From Bacteroidales bacterium (GTDB lineage Bacteria > Bacteroidota > Bacteroidia > Bacteroidales > UBA3824), in assembly GCA_016293845.1 (NCBI GenBank), contig JAEDDH010000002.1, forward strand, positions 1 to 64,000: a stretch of 64,000 nucleotides of DNA, given 5' to 3'. Positions 35,020 to 43,486 of the stretch are shown piece after piece (the stretch's first letter is position 1; every line of letters starts with the position of its first letter). The translations under genes and the position numbers were made by a program. The notes under the pieces were generated by a model that saw only the letters and a list, made by a program, of their open reading frames with translations, searched no databases and was not told the origin of the DNA.

Positions 35020-36606
35020 TTATATTGCTTCAGCTTCTAACGAAACGGTTGACGTAATACGCGAAGATGCAATAGCAATTGCCAATGATTGCGAAACCCT
35101 CTCGATAAAGTCTACCTGATAATCTTGGAAAATGTGTGTGGAGGCTATCTCTAATACGCCGAGCACTTTTGCTTCCATAATCAGCGGCACGAGCAAGAGG
35201 TTTTGCGGATTGGCATCGCCGAGACCCGAATGTAGCTCAATATACTTTTCGGGCAGCTTGGTCATATAGATTTTCTCTTTTTCTAAGTAGCATTGACCTA
35301 CAAGACCGTCGCCCGGATAGAGTTTGCGTTTAACGTATTTGCTCTTTTGGTAAGCAATAGTTGCCACTTGTTCGAGATAAACATCATCTTTGTTGCGGTC
35401 GTTGAGCACAAAGATGCCGCCCATTTGCGCGTTGACATATTCCGAAAGTTTTTTGAGCAATTCTGATGGCATTTGGGTTTCGCTGCCCGAACCCATACGG
35501 ATAATATCGCCCAGCACTGCAAGACCCTCGGCTGCCCACTGACGACGACGGTTTTCTTCTTTTCGACGTTCCTCCTCGGCTTGTGCTTTGCGTAGTGACT
35601 CGCGCATGTCGAGTAGCGAGTTGCCAAGGTTGTCTTTGTTAGAAAGCAGAGTAAATTCGCTGTCGAGGTTGCCCATACCAATCTGTCGGGCAAATCCAGC
35701 GTATGAAGCAAAACCGTCGATAAGTGCGTCGAGCGATTTTTTCATCTGTCCTATTTCGTCGCTACGGTTAAGTGCAAGTTTCTTTACCACAAGACCTTGC
35801 GACATTTGATACAGCTGACTCTCAATCATCTTGATAGGCTGCGTGATACTGTTTCCAAAGTAGTACAACACCACAGTAGCGATAAGGATAAGGAGCACAC
35901 CTATTATAATGGTAAATTCCACAAGAGTGGAGATACGGTTGTTGAGCGCTGCGGTTTTGTCGGCCACAAGTTCGTCGATATAATCCTCGTACACACCCGT
36001 ACCGATAACCCATCCGAGTGGTTCGTAAAGTTTGATGAATGATATTTTATTGAGCCATTCGCCAGTTTCAGGTTTGTAAAACTGGTATTTGAGGATTCCC
36101 TCGCCGTTGTTTGCGCGGATGCAGTCGGCATAGGCGTCGTACACGTTCTCGTCGGTGTCACCTACATAGAATACGTGCGGGTCGCCTTCGAGCGTTGGCA
36201 TAGAGGCGTGCATCACCACCACGTATGGCGGGTCGTATTCGTTGATCCAAAGGTAGCCGTCAACACCGTAACGCAGCACACGGAGGTTTTCAAGCGTGAT
36301 TTTAAGGGTGTTCATTGCAATTTTTTTCACCACTTCGTCTTCGATGGTGTCAGTTTGGTCGAAACCATAGTTTTCGCGCACGCCCACCTCGTTGCTCGAA
36401 TGGTAAGAGTGGTCAATCATGGCGTAGGCTATGTTTACAATGTCTTTTAGCTGCTTGGTAAGCATTTCGGTTTCGTCGCTGCGGAATTTCTGAATATCTT
36501 CCTCGGCGTTGGTACGGAAACTATTGATAGAATACAGTGCGATTAGCAGTATTGAGGACAACACTGTAACGGATGTAAACAACGGTAGTTTCGTTTTTAA
36601 TTTCAT
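35020..36606 (-). CDS. Cache-HAMP-GAF sensor protein without output domain
   Basis: The ATG at 36606 (MKLKTKLPLFTSVTVL) is chosen because the extra 23 residues from 36675 look unlike a signal segment. The 528-residue protein has an N-terminal membrane helix, a periplasmic Cache domain (YGVDGYLWINEYDPPYVVVMHASMPTLEG and GWVIGTGVYEDYIDE), a second membrane helix, a HAMP segment (NSITQPIKMIESQLYQMSQG), a short coiled coil and a C-terminal GAF domain (GGIFVLNDRN to VLGVLEIAS). There is no kinase, cyclase, phosphatase or chemoreceptor domain. It could signal through an unlinked partner. Confidence 0.85.
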   Translation of the reverse strand: MKLKTKLPLFTSVTVLSSILLIALYSINSFRTNAEEDIQKFRSDETEMLTKQLKDIVNIAYAMIDHSYHSSNEVGVRENYGFDQTDTIEDEVVKKIAMNTLKITLENLRVLRYGVDGYLWINEYDPPYVVVMHASMPTLEGDPHVFYVGDTDENVYDAYADCIRANNGEGILKYQFYKPETGEWLNKISFIKLYEPLGWVIGTGVYEDYIDELVADKTAALNNRISTLVEFTIIIGVLLILIATVVLYYFGNSITQPIKMIESQLYQMSQGLVVKKLALNRSDEIGQMKKSLDALIDGFASYAGFARQIGMGNLDSEFTLLSNKDNLGNSLLDMRESLRKAQAEEERRKEENRRRQWAAEGLAVLGDIIRMGSGSETQMPSELLKKLSEYVNAQMGGIFVLNDRNKDDVYLEQVATIAYQKSKYVKRKLYPGDGLVGQCYLEKEKIYMTKLPEKYIELHSGLGDANPQNLLLVPLIMEAKVLGVLEIASTHIFQDYQVDFIERVSQSLAIAIASSRITSTVSLEAEAI

Positions 36607-36826
36607 AATTGTGTTAATACAAAAAACAATGCAATATAGCGCGTTTTTTTTGAAAAAGAAAATTTTGACGCGCATTTTTTTTATAAAAAAGCAATTTTTG
36701 TACCGAAGTGTTATTTTGTAATTTTTGATTTTGATTTTATTTTGGATTGTAAATTATTGGTATATAGGTTGTTTTTTGAGCTAAGAAAAAAATAAGAGAA
36801 AAAATGCATATTTTTTAGTTTTAAAA

Positions 36827-36857
36827 CTTGCAGAATAAAAAAAAGTATCTACCTTTG
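36827..36857 (+). promoter_or_regulatory. Promoter of tRNA-Met
   Basis: CTTG (36827-36830), 19 nt, TACCTTTG (36850-36857), 32 bp before the tRNA 5' end. The rest of the 36607-36826 gap is AT-rich with nothing recognised. Confidence 0.7.
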
Positions 36858-36889
36858 CACCGTCTTAAAGAAAGGCAGTTTGACATGAT

Positions 36890-36963
36890 GGCGAGATAGC
36901 TCAGCTGGTTAGAGCGTATGATTCATAATCATAAGGTCCCCGGTTCAATCCCGGGTCTCGCTA
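36890..36963 (+). tRNA. tRNA-Met (anticodon CAT)
   Basis: A 74-nt cloverleaf: acceptor GGCGAGA/TCTCGCT with A73, D arm AGCTCAGCTGG, anticodon stem TATGA/TCATA with loop TTCATAA, T arm CCCCGGTTCAATCCCGGG. The first pair is G-U. CAT reads Met (elongator); a lysidine-modified Ile2 identity cannot be fully excluded. CCA is not encoded. Confidence 0.93.
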
Positions 36964-36982
36964 CTTAGGGTATTTTGAGATT

Positions 36983-37008
36983 TTATAATTTCGGCAACGA
37001 AATTATAA
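36983..37008 (+). other. GNRA-capped hairpin downstream of tRNA-Met
   Basis: An 11-bp perfect stem (TTATAATTTCG and CGAAATTATAA) is closed by GCAA, a stable GNRA tetraloop. It lies between the tRNA and its terminator and so is part of the primary transcript, possibly a processing signal or a small tRNA-linked RNA. Confidence 0.5.
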
Positions 37009-37024
37009 ATAGTGGTTAAAGGAG

Positions 37025-37062
37025 AAAGATTCGTTATTGAAAAATAGCGAATCTTTTTTTTA
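37025..37062 (+). terminator. Intrinsic terminator of the tRNA-Met transcript
   Basis: A 14-bp stem (37025-37038 with 37043-37056, one G-T pair) is followed by a T-run. Confidence 0.8.
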
Positions 37063-37092
37063 TGCCTTGGGTTTTAAATCAATATCTTAGAA

Positions 37093-39471
37093 TCATTCAG
37101 CCTCGCCCAAGAAGCTGCTCGGGGTGGCGTTGAAGTGTTTGGTAAAGCAGCGGGAGAAATATTTGGGGTCGTTGAATCCCACTTCGTAGGCTATTTCAGA
37201 GATGTTCATATTGCGCGAAATGCGGTTTTTGATGAGGAGCTCTTTGGCAATTTTTAGACGGTAATTGCGGATAAACTGTCCTGCGCTTTGCTGCGTAAGA
37301 CTCTGCATCTTTTTGTTCACCAATGTTTTGCTCATTCCCATTTGTTCTACAAACTCGGTTACTTCGTAGTAAGAGTTTTTGTAGTTTTCTTTGATTATTT
37401 TTAGGGCTTTTTCGATAAAACGCTTGTCGTTAGAGTCGTCGGCGATGTTGAGCGCGTCGGAATCCATTTCGGAACGAAATTTCTGTTGGTATCTTCGGCG
37501 GTTTTCTATCACGGTTTCGATTTTGGCTTTTAGCATATCCTCGTCGAAAGGTTTAAGAATATAGTCGTCGATACCGCTTTTGAGGCTTTCTAACTGAGCG
37601 TCGCGGGCGGTTTTGGCTGTTAACATTATAAAAGGTATGTGCGAAATGTCGATGTCGGATTTTACGGTTTTGGCAAGCTGTATTCCGTCCATTTCGGGCA
37701 TCGTCAAGTCGCTGAGTATTAGGTCGATAGTGCGGGTGCGCAGCAGTTTGAGCGCGTCTTTGCCGCCCGAAGCTTCGAGCACAAGGTATGTGTCGGAGAG
37801 TATCGAGTGGATATATTGGCGCATATCGCTATTGTCTTCAACAATGAGCACTGTGGTTTTGATACCTGTGAGCGATGAGATATGGTCGTCGTCGGAATCG
37901 TCGTAAATAGTGCCGTCTACCAAGTTGGTAACAGGCGACACGGGTTCGGATTCTACGCTTGTGAGGGGTATCATCATCCGGAACGATGCTCCACGTTTCC
38001 GATTGTTTTTGGCGGTGATGTCGCCTCCGAGAAGGTTGGCGAGGCGTTTGCAGAGATAGAGACCTATGCCTGTGCCGCTCTGTCCCGAAACTTTTACATT
38101 TTCTTTGCCTTTGGATTGGTAAAACGAGTTGAAAATTTTTTCGATGTCTTCTTTTACAATGCCGCTTCCACTGTCGGAAACGCAGATATACAGGCGGTCG
38201 GGCTGACGGAGCGAAGCAGTATAAATCGACACCTGTCCGCCTTCGGGAGTAAATTTGATAGCGTTGCCAAGCAGGTTGGTAAAAATCTTAGTCATTGCCT
38301 CGCGATCAAACATAATGTACGAATTGGGCAGATGTTTGAATAATCTAAGATTGATGTTGTGCTCTATGGCGTAAGCTTTGAAAGGCAGCAAAATATCGTC
38401 GATAAAAGAGGAGAAGTTGCCCGAGGTGAGCGAAATCTGCATATTGCCCGATTCTACCTTGCGGAAGTCCATAAGCTGGTTTACAAGCGAAAGCAGATGA
38501 CGTGAGTTCCGGCTTACAAAGTTGAGCTGCTCAATAACTTTTGGGTTGGTTGAAAGTTTTAGGGCGCGGTCGATAGGACCGATTATGAGCGTTAGCGGCG
38601 TGCGAAATTCGTGTGTGATGTTGGTGAAGAAAGCCAGTTTGTCGACGGTAAGTTCTTGAATTTTGTGGGTCATCTGTTCCAACTGAGCTTTTTGCCGCGA
38701 AATTTCTTCGTTTTGATGAAAAAGAATTTCGTTTTGCCGCGATAGTTCTTCGCTTTTGTTTTTGAGGTCTGATGTGCGTTCACTCACCTGTTTTTCAAGG
38801 TCTTGCTTTTGAAGTTTCAGCACTTTGGTGCGTGTGCGAATAATCTTGATGGTAATGATAATAACGGCGGCAACCATTGCCAAAGCAAACCACCAAGTTT
38901 TGTAAAAATATGCATCCACTACCACCTCAATTTCAGTAGGTTGCGAAAATTCGTTTGCCCCCGTGGCGCATTTTACCTGAAAAGTGTAAGTGCCTGACGG
39001 AATGTTGGTGTATCCTGCAAAACGGCGGCTGCTCGACACCGTTGTCCATTTGTCGGAGAAGCCAAGCAGACGGTATTGGTATACCACCGATGTGGGCGAC
39101 GAGTAGTTCATAGCCGAAAACTCAATGGTAAACGATTTGTTGCGTTCGTGCAGATTGACAGATGATTCGATGCCAATTTCTTTTTGGATAAAGCCTCCGG
39201 GCTGCGGCGTTACGGGATTGTTGTCTACAAGTAGGTTGGTGAGCAGAACGCTACATTGCGGCGTGGTGTGCGAACGGTGGGGATTGATTTCTACAAGTCC
39301 TTGATTATTACCAAAATATAGAATGTCGGAATTTGATGTTTTGTAGCATCCGTTCCAAAAAAAACTGGTTGCTTGCCAATCCTTCTTGCTTGTAATACGA
39401 AGAAATTCTTCCCGAATTAGGTGAGTAGCAGCATAATCCGTTGGCAGTGGCAGCCCAAATGTGGTGCGCAT
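37093..39471 (-). CDS. Hybrid two-component regulator, C-terminal part (frameshifted gene)
   Basis: This open frame (792 codons) carries the second half of a Bacteroidota hybrid two-component system. From the junction near 39357 it has the end of the propeller and a Y_Y_Y domain, one membrane helix (about residues 190-208), a histidine kinase (FFTNITHEFRTPLTLI; N box NLLGNAIKFTPEGG), a response-regulator receiver (VLIVEDNSDMRQYI, SDLTMPEMDG, MLTAK) and an AraC-type HTH (ISEIAYEVGFNDPKYFSRCF). The first 40 residues before the junction are out of the true frame. The natural protein would join with the upstream frame to give about 1400 residues, the usual length. Such regulators sense oligosaccharides and switch on PULs; the arabinan-type PUL 8 kb away is a candidate target. 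Confidence 0.88.
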   Translation of the reverse strand: MRTTFGLPLPTDYAATHLIREEFLRITSKKDWQATSFFWNGCYKTSNSDILYFGNNQGLVEINPHRSHTTPQCSVLLTNLLVDNNPVTPQPGGFIQKEIGIESSVNLHERNKSFTIEFSAMNYSSPTSVVYQYRLLGFSDKWTTVSSSRRFAGYTNIPSGTYTFQVKCATGANEFSQPTEIEVVVDAYFYKTWWFALAMVAAVIIITIKIIRTRTKVLKLQKQDLEKQVSERTSDLKNKSEELSRQNEILFHQNEEISRQKAQLEQMTHKIQELTVDKLAFFTNITHEFRTPLTLIIGPIDRALKLSTNPKVIEQLNFVSRNSRHLLSLVNQLMDFRKVESGNMQISLTSGNFSSFIDDILLPFKAYAIEHNINLRLFKHLPNSYIMFDREAMTKIFTNLLGNAIKFTPEGGQVSIYTASLRQPDRLYICVSDSGSGIVKEDIEKIFNSFYQSKGKENVKVSGQSGTGIGLYLCKRLANLLGGDITAKNNRKRGASFRMMIPLTSVESEPVSPVTNLVDGTIYDDSDDDHISSLTGIKTTVLIVEDNSDMRQYIHSILSDTYLVLEASGGKDALKLLRTRTIDLILSDLTMPEMDGIQLAKTVKSDIDISHIPFIMLTAKTARDAQLESLKSGIDDYILKPFDEDMLKAKIETVIENRRRYQQKFRSEMDSDALNIADDSNDKRFIEKALKIIKENYKNSYYEVTEFVEQMGMSKTLVNKKMQSLTQQSAGQFIRNYRLKIAKELLIKNRISRNMNISEIAYEVGFNDPKYFSRCFTKHFNATPSSFLGEAE

Positions 39472-41305
39472 TGTCTTCGAGAATTTGGTAGACGATATTG
39501 TTTGAAAGTCCGTTGTCGGTGGTAATCTGGGTGGACGACGTTTGGTTGCCGTTTTTGGTAACTTTGATAAGTCCGTAGCCGTCGGTGCCTACATAAACCG
39601 AATGGTCGGACGCCTGCATAAGGAAAGTTACCTTGTTGCGGTACTGCGAGTTGCGGTCGTTGGCATTAGGTGCCATCACCTTGTATTCAAAATCGGAACG
39701 GTTTTTTTTAAACGATTCGAGGTTTATTGTGATAATGCCCTTGGTGCAGCCTGCGAGCAGATAGCCGTCGTGGGTGATGGTGATGCCGATGCAGCCGTTG
39801 ATGCCAGTGTTGAGGCTGTCGGGCAGGGGAGGGGCAAAGTTCTCTTGGGCAAGGTCGTAAAACAAAAAACCGCGAGTGCAGCCAATCCAAACGCCGTTGT
39901 TGAGACTGTCGTATTTTAGCGCACCCACAAAATCGATTGGAATATTGGTAGATGCGGGGGTTAGGTTTTTTACCACCTTTTGTTTCTCGGTGTCGAAAAC
40001 CGAAATGCCGTTGCCCCAAGTGCCAAGCCAAAGAATCTTGGGCGAAATTGGTTCGATGTACGATATTGAGTTGTGAGCCAATCCGTTGGCAGTGGTAATG
40101 TGCATAAACGATTGCGACTCTTTTGCCTTAATGTTTAACCCACCCTCGATACATCCTGCGTATATATTGCCGTTTGGGTCGGCGTATACCGAGTTGACTG
40201 GTCCGCTTGAAATCGACCCTGACTCCGACGGTATGTGAGTGTAGTTTTTTACACCAATCACAGGTTTGGTCATCATATTGATACCCGACGATTCGGTGCC
40301 TATCCAGATTATTTTTCTATCGCAAAAAAGACAGTTGATAAAGTTGCTGTTGATGGTTTTGCCGGGGATGTTGTCTTGGTCGCACGAAATGCTGCTAAAA
40401 CAGTCGTGCATCGAATCGTAAAAGTTGAGACCTTTGAGCGTGGCAACAAGCAGCTGACCGTTGTCGGCAATTTTTAGGTCGGAAACAAGGTTTTGAGTGA
40501 TAGACGATGGGTCGGAATCGCTGTGCCGATATGTGCGCAGAGTTTGCGAAGCGGGATTGTAGCGGAAAAGACCGTCGTTGGTTCCCACCCAAAGTTCGTT
40601 TTCCTTAGCCACTATACACTTTATATTATTGCACGGAAGATTTTGCAAGGCGGGGGCAAACACCTTGGTGGTGAGGTTGCTGTTGTCGTCGGCAATAAGT
40701 TTAAATATAGTGTTGTCGATACCTGCAAGTATCTGACCGTCATATTCATAGATAGCAGTAATGGGAATAGTAGGATTGTTTTGCGGATTGAGGCGGCTTA
40801 TCGATGATATTGAGCCGTCGGAAGCAAAATCCGCCTTAAAAACCGACAAGCCAACTGCCGCATAGATACTTCCACGGCTATCTTTGGTAATCATATATGT
40901 GTGCTGATGAAGCAGATTGTCGGGATGGTTGGCAAACACCGTTTTGCTACATTCAGTTCCGTAGTCGAGGTCTATAATATCGATACCGCCCTCGGAGGCT
41001 ATCCACAGGCGGTGAAAATTGTCTTCCACACATTGATCGGCAAAATTGCTTTTGATCGGCACAGCTGTGCGGGTGTTGAAGTTTTTAAAATCGTAGCCGT
41101 CGTAACGCAAAAGTCCACCGCCGTAAGTTGAAATCCATATAAACCCACGGCTATCTTTGTAAATGTCGTTGACAAAATTGTTTGGCAGCCCGTTTTCGAC
41201 AGTGATAAACGAAAACAGCGCATCGGAGTAGGGATGGGGGGACTGAGCATCTGCCTCTATGTACTGGCATAGCAATGCAGACAATATTATTATTATAGTT
41301 TTCAA
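39308..41305 (-). CDS. Hybrid two-component regulator, N-terminal sensor part (frameshifted gene)
   Basis: This 665-codon frame starts with a signal peptide and holds the beta-propeller sensor domain with repeated Reg_prop units (GLPNNFVNDIYKDSRGFIWISTYGGGLLRYDG, and later VWIGCTRGFLFYD and HHIWAATANGLCCYS). It leaves the true frame at a T8 run (39357-39364 as A8 on the plus strand) and ends with LERMLQNIKFRHSIFW. With T7 the text reads NQFFWNGCYKTSNSDILYFG, joining the other half without loss. So this is one gene split by one extra T. As it stands, only a secreted propeller fragment would be made unless slippage restores the frame. Confidence 0.86.
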   Translation of the reverse strand: MKTIIIILSALLCQYIEADAQSPHPYSDALFSFITVENGLPNNFVNDIYKDSRGFIWISTYGGGLLRYDGYDFKNFNTRTAVPIKSNFADQCVEDNFHRLWIASEGGIDIIDLDYGTECSKTVFANHPDNLLHQHTYMITKDSRGSIYAAVGLSVFKADFASDGSISSISRLNPQNNPTIPITAIYEYDGQILAGIDNTIFKLIADDNSNLTTKVFAPALQNLPCNNIKCIVAKENELWVGTNDGLFRYNPASQTLRTYRHSDSDPSSITQNLVSDLKIADNGQLLVATLKGLNFYDSMHDCFSSISCDQDNIPGKTINSNFINCLFCDRKIIWIGTESSGINMMTKPVIGVKNYTHIPSESGSISSGPVNSVYADPNGNIYAGCIEGGLNIKAKESQSFMHITTANGLAHNSISYIEPISPKILWLGTWGNGISVFDTEKQKVVKNLTPASTNIPIDFVGALKYDSLNNGVWIGCTRGFLFYDLAQENFAPPLPDSLNTGINGCIGITITHDGYLLAGCTKGIITINLESFKKNRSDFEYKVMAPNANDRNSQYRNKVTFLMQASDHSVYVGTDGYGLIKVTKNGNQTSSTQITTDNGLSNNIVYQILEDNAHHIWAATANGLCCYSPNSGRISSYYKQEGLASNQFFLERMLQNIKFRHSIFW

Positions 41306-41422
41306 TGTGTCTTATGTTTTATCAGGTTCGGCTACAAAGATAGCAATTTAGGTGAAAAAAAGGACGGATTGTAACAAAAATAATCTTCTTTATTTTTTTG
41401 TCGATTTAACATTTACTTAACG

Positions 41423-41464
41423 TTTTTTTTTTTTTTTTGAATAACATATATTTGCCTATATTTG
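41423..41464 (+). promoter_or_regulatory. T16 tract and two TATATTTG boxes before the NVEALA-type locus
   Basis: A run of 16 Ts (41423-41438) ends in TTTG (41436-41439), followed by TATATTTG at 41447-41454 and again at 41457-41464. The second box is 17 nt from TTTG, slightly short of the usual 19-21. The T tract could change length during replication and alter promoter spacing. The stretch 41306-41422 upstream shows no gene. Confidence 0.5.
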
Positions 41465-41489
41465 CAGCGTAAAGTTAAATAAACAGTAA

Positions 41490-41597
41490 ATGAAAGTATA
41501 TTTAACATATAATAAAAAAGAGGTGAAAGCCGATGAGTCGAAAACAAGGCGAATCACCTCTCTGTGTCCAACCTTAGAAAAGGAGGTATTGCAATAA
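41490..41597 (+). CDS. Possible 35-codon leader peptide
   Basis: A short frame starts at ATG 41490 (MKVYLTYNKKEVKADESKTR...) and ends at TAA 41597, about 20 nt after the predicted transcription start. It reads through the first leader hairpin, so translation would disturb that hairpin. The same frame stays open after the stop to about 41700. No family is recognised, and it may be only incidental. Confidence 0.25.
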   Translation: MKVYLTYNKKEVKADESKTRRITSLCPTLEKEVLQ

Positions 41598-41621
41598 ACG
41601 AGTAAAGCAATAAAAAGGTTG
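41519..41621 (+). promoter_or_regulatory. Structured 5' leader of the NVEALA-type locus
   Basis: Three stems can be read by eye: AGAGGTGA (41519-41526) with TCACCTCT (41554-41561); CAACCTT (41569-41575) with AAGGTTG (41615-41621); and nested inside the second, TATTGC (41587-41592) with GCAATA (41607-41612). About 130 nt separate the last stem from the ATG at 41753. This could be a regulatory leader of the locus. The 41622-41752 stretch shows no further clear structure. Confidence 0.4.
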
Positions 41622-41752
41622 CCTACGGAGCCACTATCTTTTGGTAAAATTCCTTTGGTTGGGAATCTAAAAGAAAGACCAAGATTATTTATTATATAAT
41701 CGTTCTGCGATGTTAATAGTTTGTATTCGTGGAACATAATCAATTGTATTAT

Positions 41753-42142
41753 ATGAAAAAAATTAAAATTTTAGCAGGAACATTAGCACTGTGCGCGATT
41801 GCGGGCGTGAATGTGTGGAATGCGACTATAAGGTCCCATTATGACTCGTCTCTTAACCTTTCTGAGGTTGAAAAGGTGGCTGACGGATGGGAATGGAGCG
41901 ACGTGTTGGGATGGGCATCCAGCAGATGGTATGATAAGGTTATTAAGTCAACAAATACCACTTGTACTATTACTTATTCTGACAGTTATAGTGCAAACGT
42001 AACGATATTAGGCTGTGGGGGAGGATTTACAACCCCAGGAACAACATACACCGCCTCAGTTCCAGGTACTCTTTATATGATTGAGTGCTCCGATGGAGAC
42101 GGCGATTGCTGGTCATCTAAATCCTATTGTACGCCTAACTGA
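41753..42142 (+). CDS. NVEALA-like secreted Cys-containing peptide
   Basis: The ATG at 41753 gives MKKIKILAGTLALCAIAGVNVWNA, a secretion signal, and then LNLSEVEKVADGW, which resembles the NVEALA motif region (pattern L-x-L-x-x-V-E-x-x-A) that names a Bacteroidota family (PF14055-type). The 129-residue protein has a C-terminal half with five Cys (TTC, LGC, IEC, GDC, SYC), ending CSDGDGDCWSSKSYC, and a Gly-rich GCGGGF segment. Families of this kind occur as short secreted or bacteriocin-like peptides next to propeller, thioredoxin-like and processing genes, exactly as here. Function is unknown. Confidence 0.65.
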   Translation: MKKIKILAGTLALCAIAGVNVWNATIRSHYDSSLNLSEVEKVADGWEWSDVLGWASSRWYDKVIKSTNTTCTITYSDSYSANVTILGCGGGFTTPGTTYTASVPGTLYMIECSDGDGDCWSSKSYCTPN

Positions 42143-42222
42143 TAGATATTATTATACTAATTGTTGTCATCACCAGGTTATAAAACTGGTGATGATATTT
42201 GCTAATTCCAAATTATATTGAA

Positions 42223-43485
42223 ATGAAGTTCATATATAATTTTTTATTAATTGCCGTTATATTTTTCTGTGGCTGCCAAGACCGTCAACAGAGAGTTCTA
42301 AAACAATTCGGTTTGGAATCAGAAAGTGCGGTTGTGAGCTCTTATACAGAAATACCACTAAAAGGCAAACCTATTGAATTAACAGTACCTAATACGCAGT
42401 CTGACGCTCTTTACGTTGGATGCCTCGAAGAATTATTTGATTCAATATCTGTTGTAAGATTAGAGACTACAAGCACTTTTGTTGTAGGGGAGATATCCAA
42501 ACTTGAGATAGTGAATGATACGATATATATATTGGACAAAAAGACCAAAAGTATATTTTTATTTTCTAAAACCGGTCGCGGACTTGTTAAACTTGAGAAA
42601 ATCGGGCAGGGACCCGGCGAATATACCGAGGCAACGTCTATGTCTGTTGACGTAAATTCTATCTATGTTTACGATCAATGGCAACATAAAGTAATAAAGT
42701 ATGCCCATAACGGTTCCTTAATTGCCGATTATAATGTACCATTCCGTTGTCAGAGTGTTTTCTCGTTAGAGAATGGCGATATGCTTTGCTTTGGTGAGGG
42801 CGAACATAATTTTCATTTGCCCAGTATTCTTAATTATTGTTTTTGGCAATGCGACTCCGCATTCAGCCATATCTCAAGAGTTGGCTTACAATCAGATCAA
42901 GAAAAGACTATAGGTAATGGTAATAATGCTTTGTGGCACTATAGTGGTTTTCACTATTATTTCAGTATTTCCAAAAATAGTTTTTATAGAATCTCCCCTG
43001 ATGGCAGTATAGATTATTTGTTCAAACTGAAATTTGATCCTGAATATGATGAGCGATTCTACACCGACACGCGCTATTACTTTGCCGCTATGGAAAATGG
43101 TGCTCGATCTGTCGACGATTTTTTCATTGTTGGAGACGTTGTTGTTTTTGGTGTATATCAAATTCGCAAAGCACCTACTTATATTTTCTATAATATTCAT
43201 GACAATGTTTTCAGATATATTAATGTCTGCAACTATACTGATTCAAATATTAGTCGGGTAATTCCTATTAATCAACCTATTTATGTTTATGATAATCAGA
43301 TAGTTTTTAGTTTAACAAGCGACAGGATACTTGACACCCACAAGGAAATAATCGCCCATTTCCCAAACCTTTGGGATAATGCGCCAGACTATGTGAGAGA
43401 ATTTGACAAGCAACTTCTTGATTCTTTGAGTTACGAGGATAATGATATTCTTGTGTTTGGTAAAATTAAAGAGCATTTTGATTAA
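42223..43485 (+). CDS. 6-bladed beta-propeller lipoprotein
   Basis: The ATG at 42223 gives a lipoprotein signal peptide (lipobox IFFCGC). The roughly 420-residue protein is of the 6-bladed beta-propeller type often found after NVEALA genes: an N-terminal strand region with SISVVRLETTSTFVVGEISKLEI, then repeated blades with IYILDKKTKSIFLFSKTGRG, KIGQGPGEYTEATSM and DVNSIYVYDQWQHKVIKY. It would sit on the periplasmic side or surface and bind a partner, possibly the peptide of the preceding gene. It lies 80 bp after that gene and 1 bp before the next. Confidence 0.78.
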   Translation: MKFIYNFLLIAVIFFCGCQDRQQRVLKQFGLESESAVVSSYTEIPLKGKPIELTVPNTQSDALYVGCLEELFDSISVVRLETTSTFVVGEISKLEIVNDTIYILDKKTKSIFLFSKTGRGLVKLEKIGQGPGEYTEATSMSVDVNSIYVYDQWQHKVIKYAHNGSLIADYNVPFRCQSVFSLENGDMLCFGEGEHNFHLPSILNYCFWQCDSAFSHISRVGLQSDQEKTIGNGNNALWHYSGFHYYFSISKNSFYRISPDGSIDYLFKLKFDPEYDERFYTDTRYYFAAMENGARSVDDFFIVGDVVVFGVYQIRKAPTYIFYNIHDNVFRYINVCNYTDSNISRVIPINQPIYVYDNQIVFSLTSDRILDTHKEIIAHFPNLWDNAPDYVREFDKQLLDSLSYEDNDILVFGKIKEHFD

Positions 43486-43486
43486 G

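Noticed and set aside
41527..41556. Hammerhead-ribozyme-like string (CCGATGAGTCGAAAAC) in the leader
   Set aside because: The invariant U of CUGAUGA is replaced by C and stem II would be a single pair, so the match is probably chance.
41456..41743. Minus-strand frame of 95 codons in the NVEALA-locus leader
   Set aside because: It lies antisense to the predicted promoter and leader hairpins and has low-complexity, non-family sequence.
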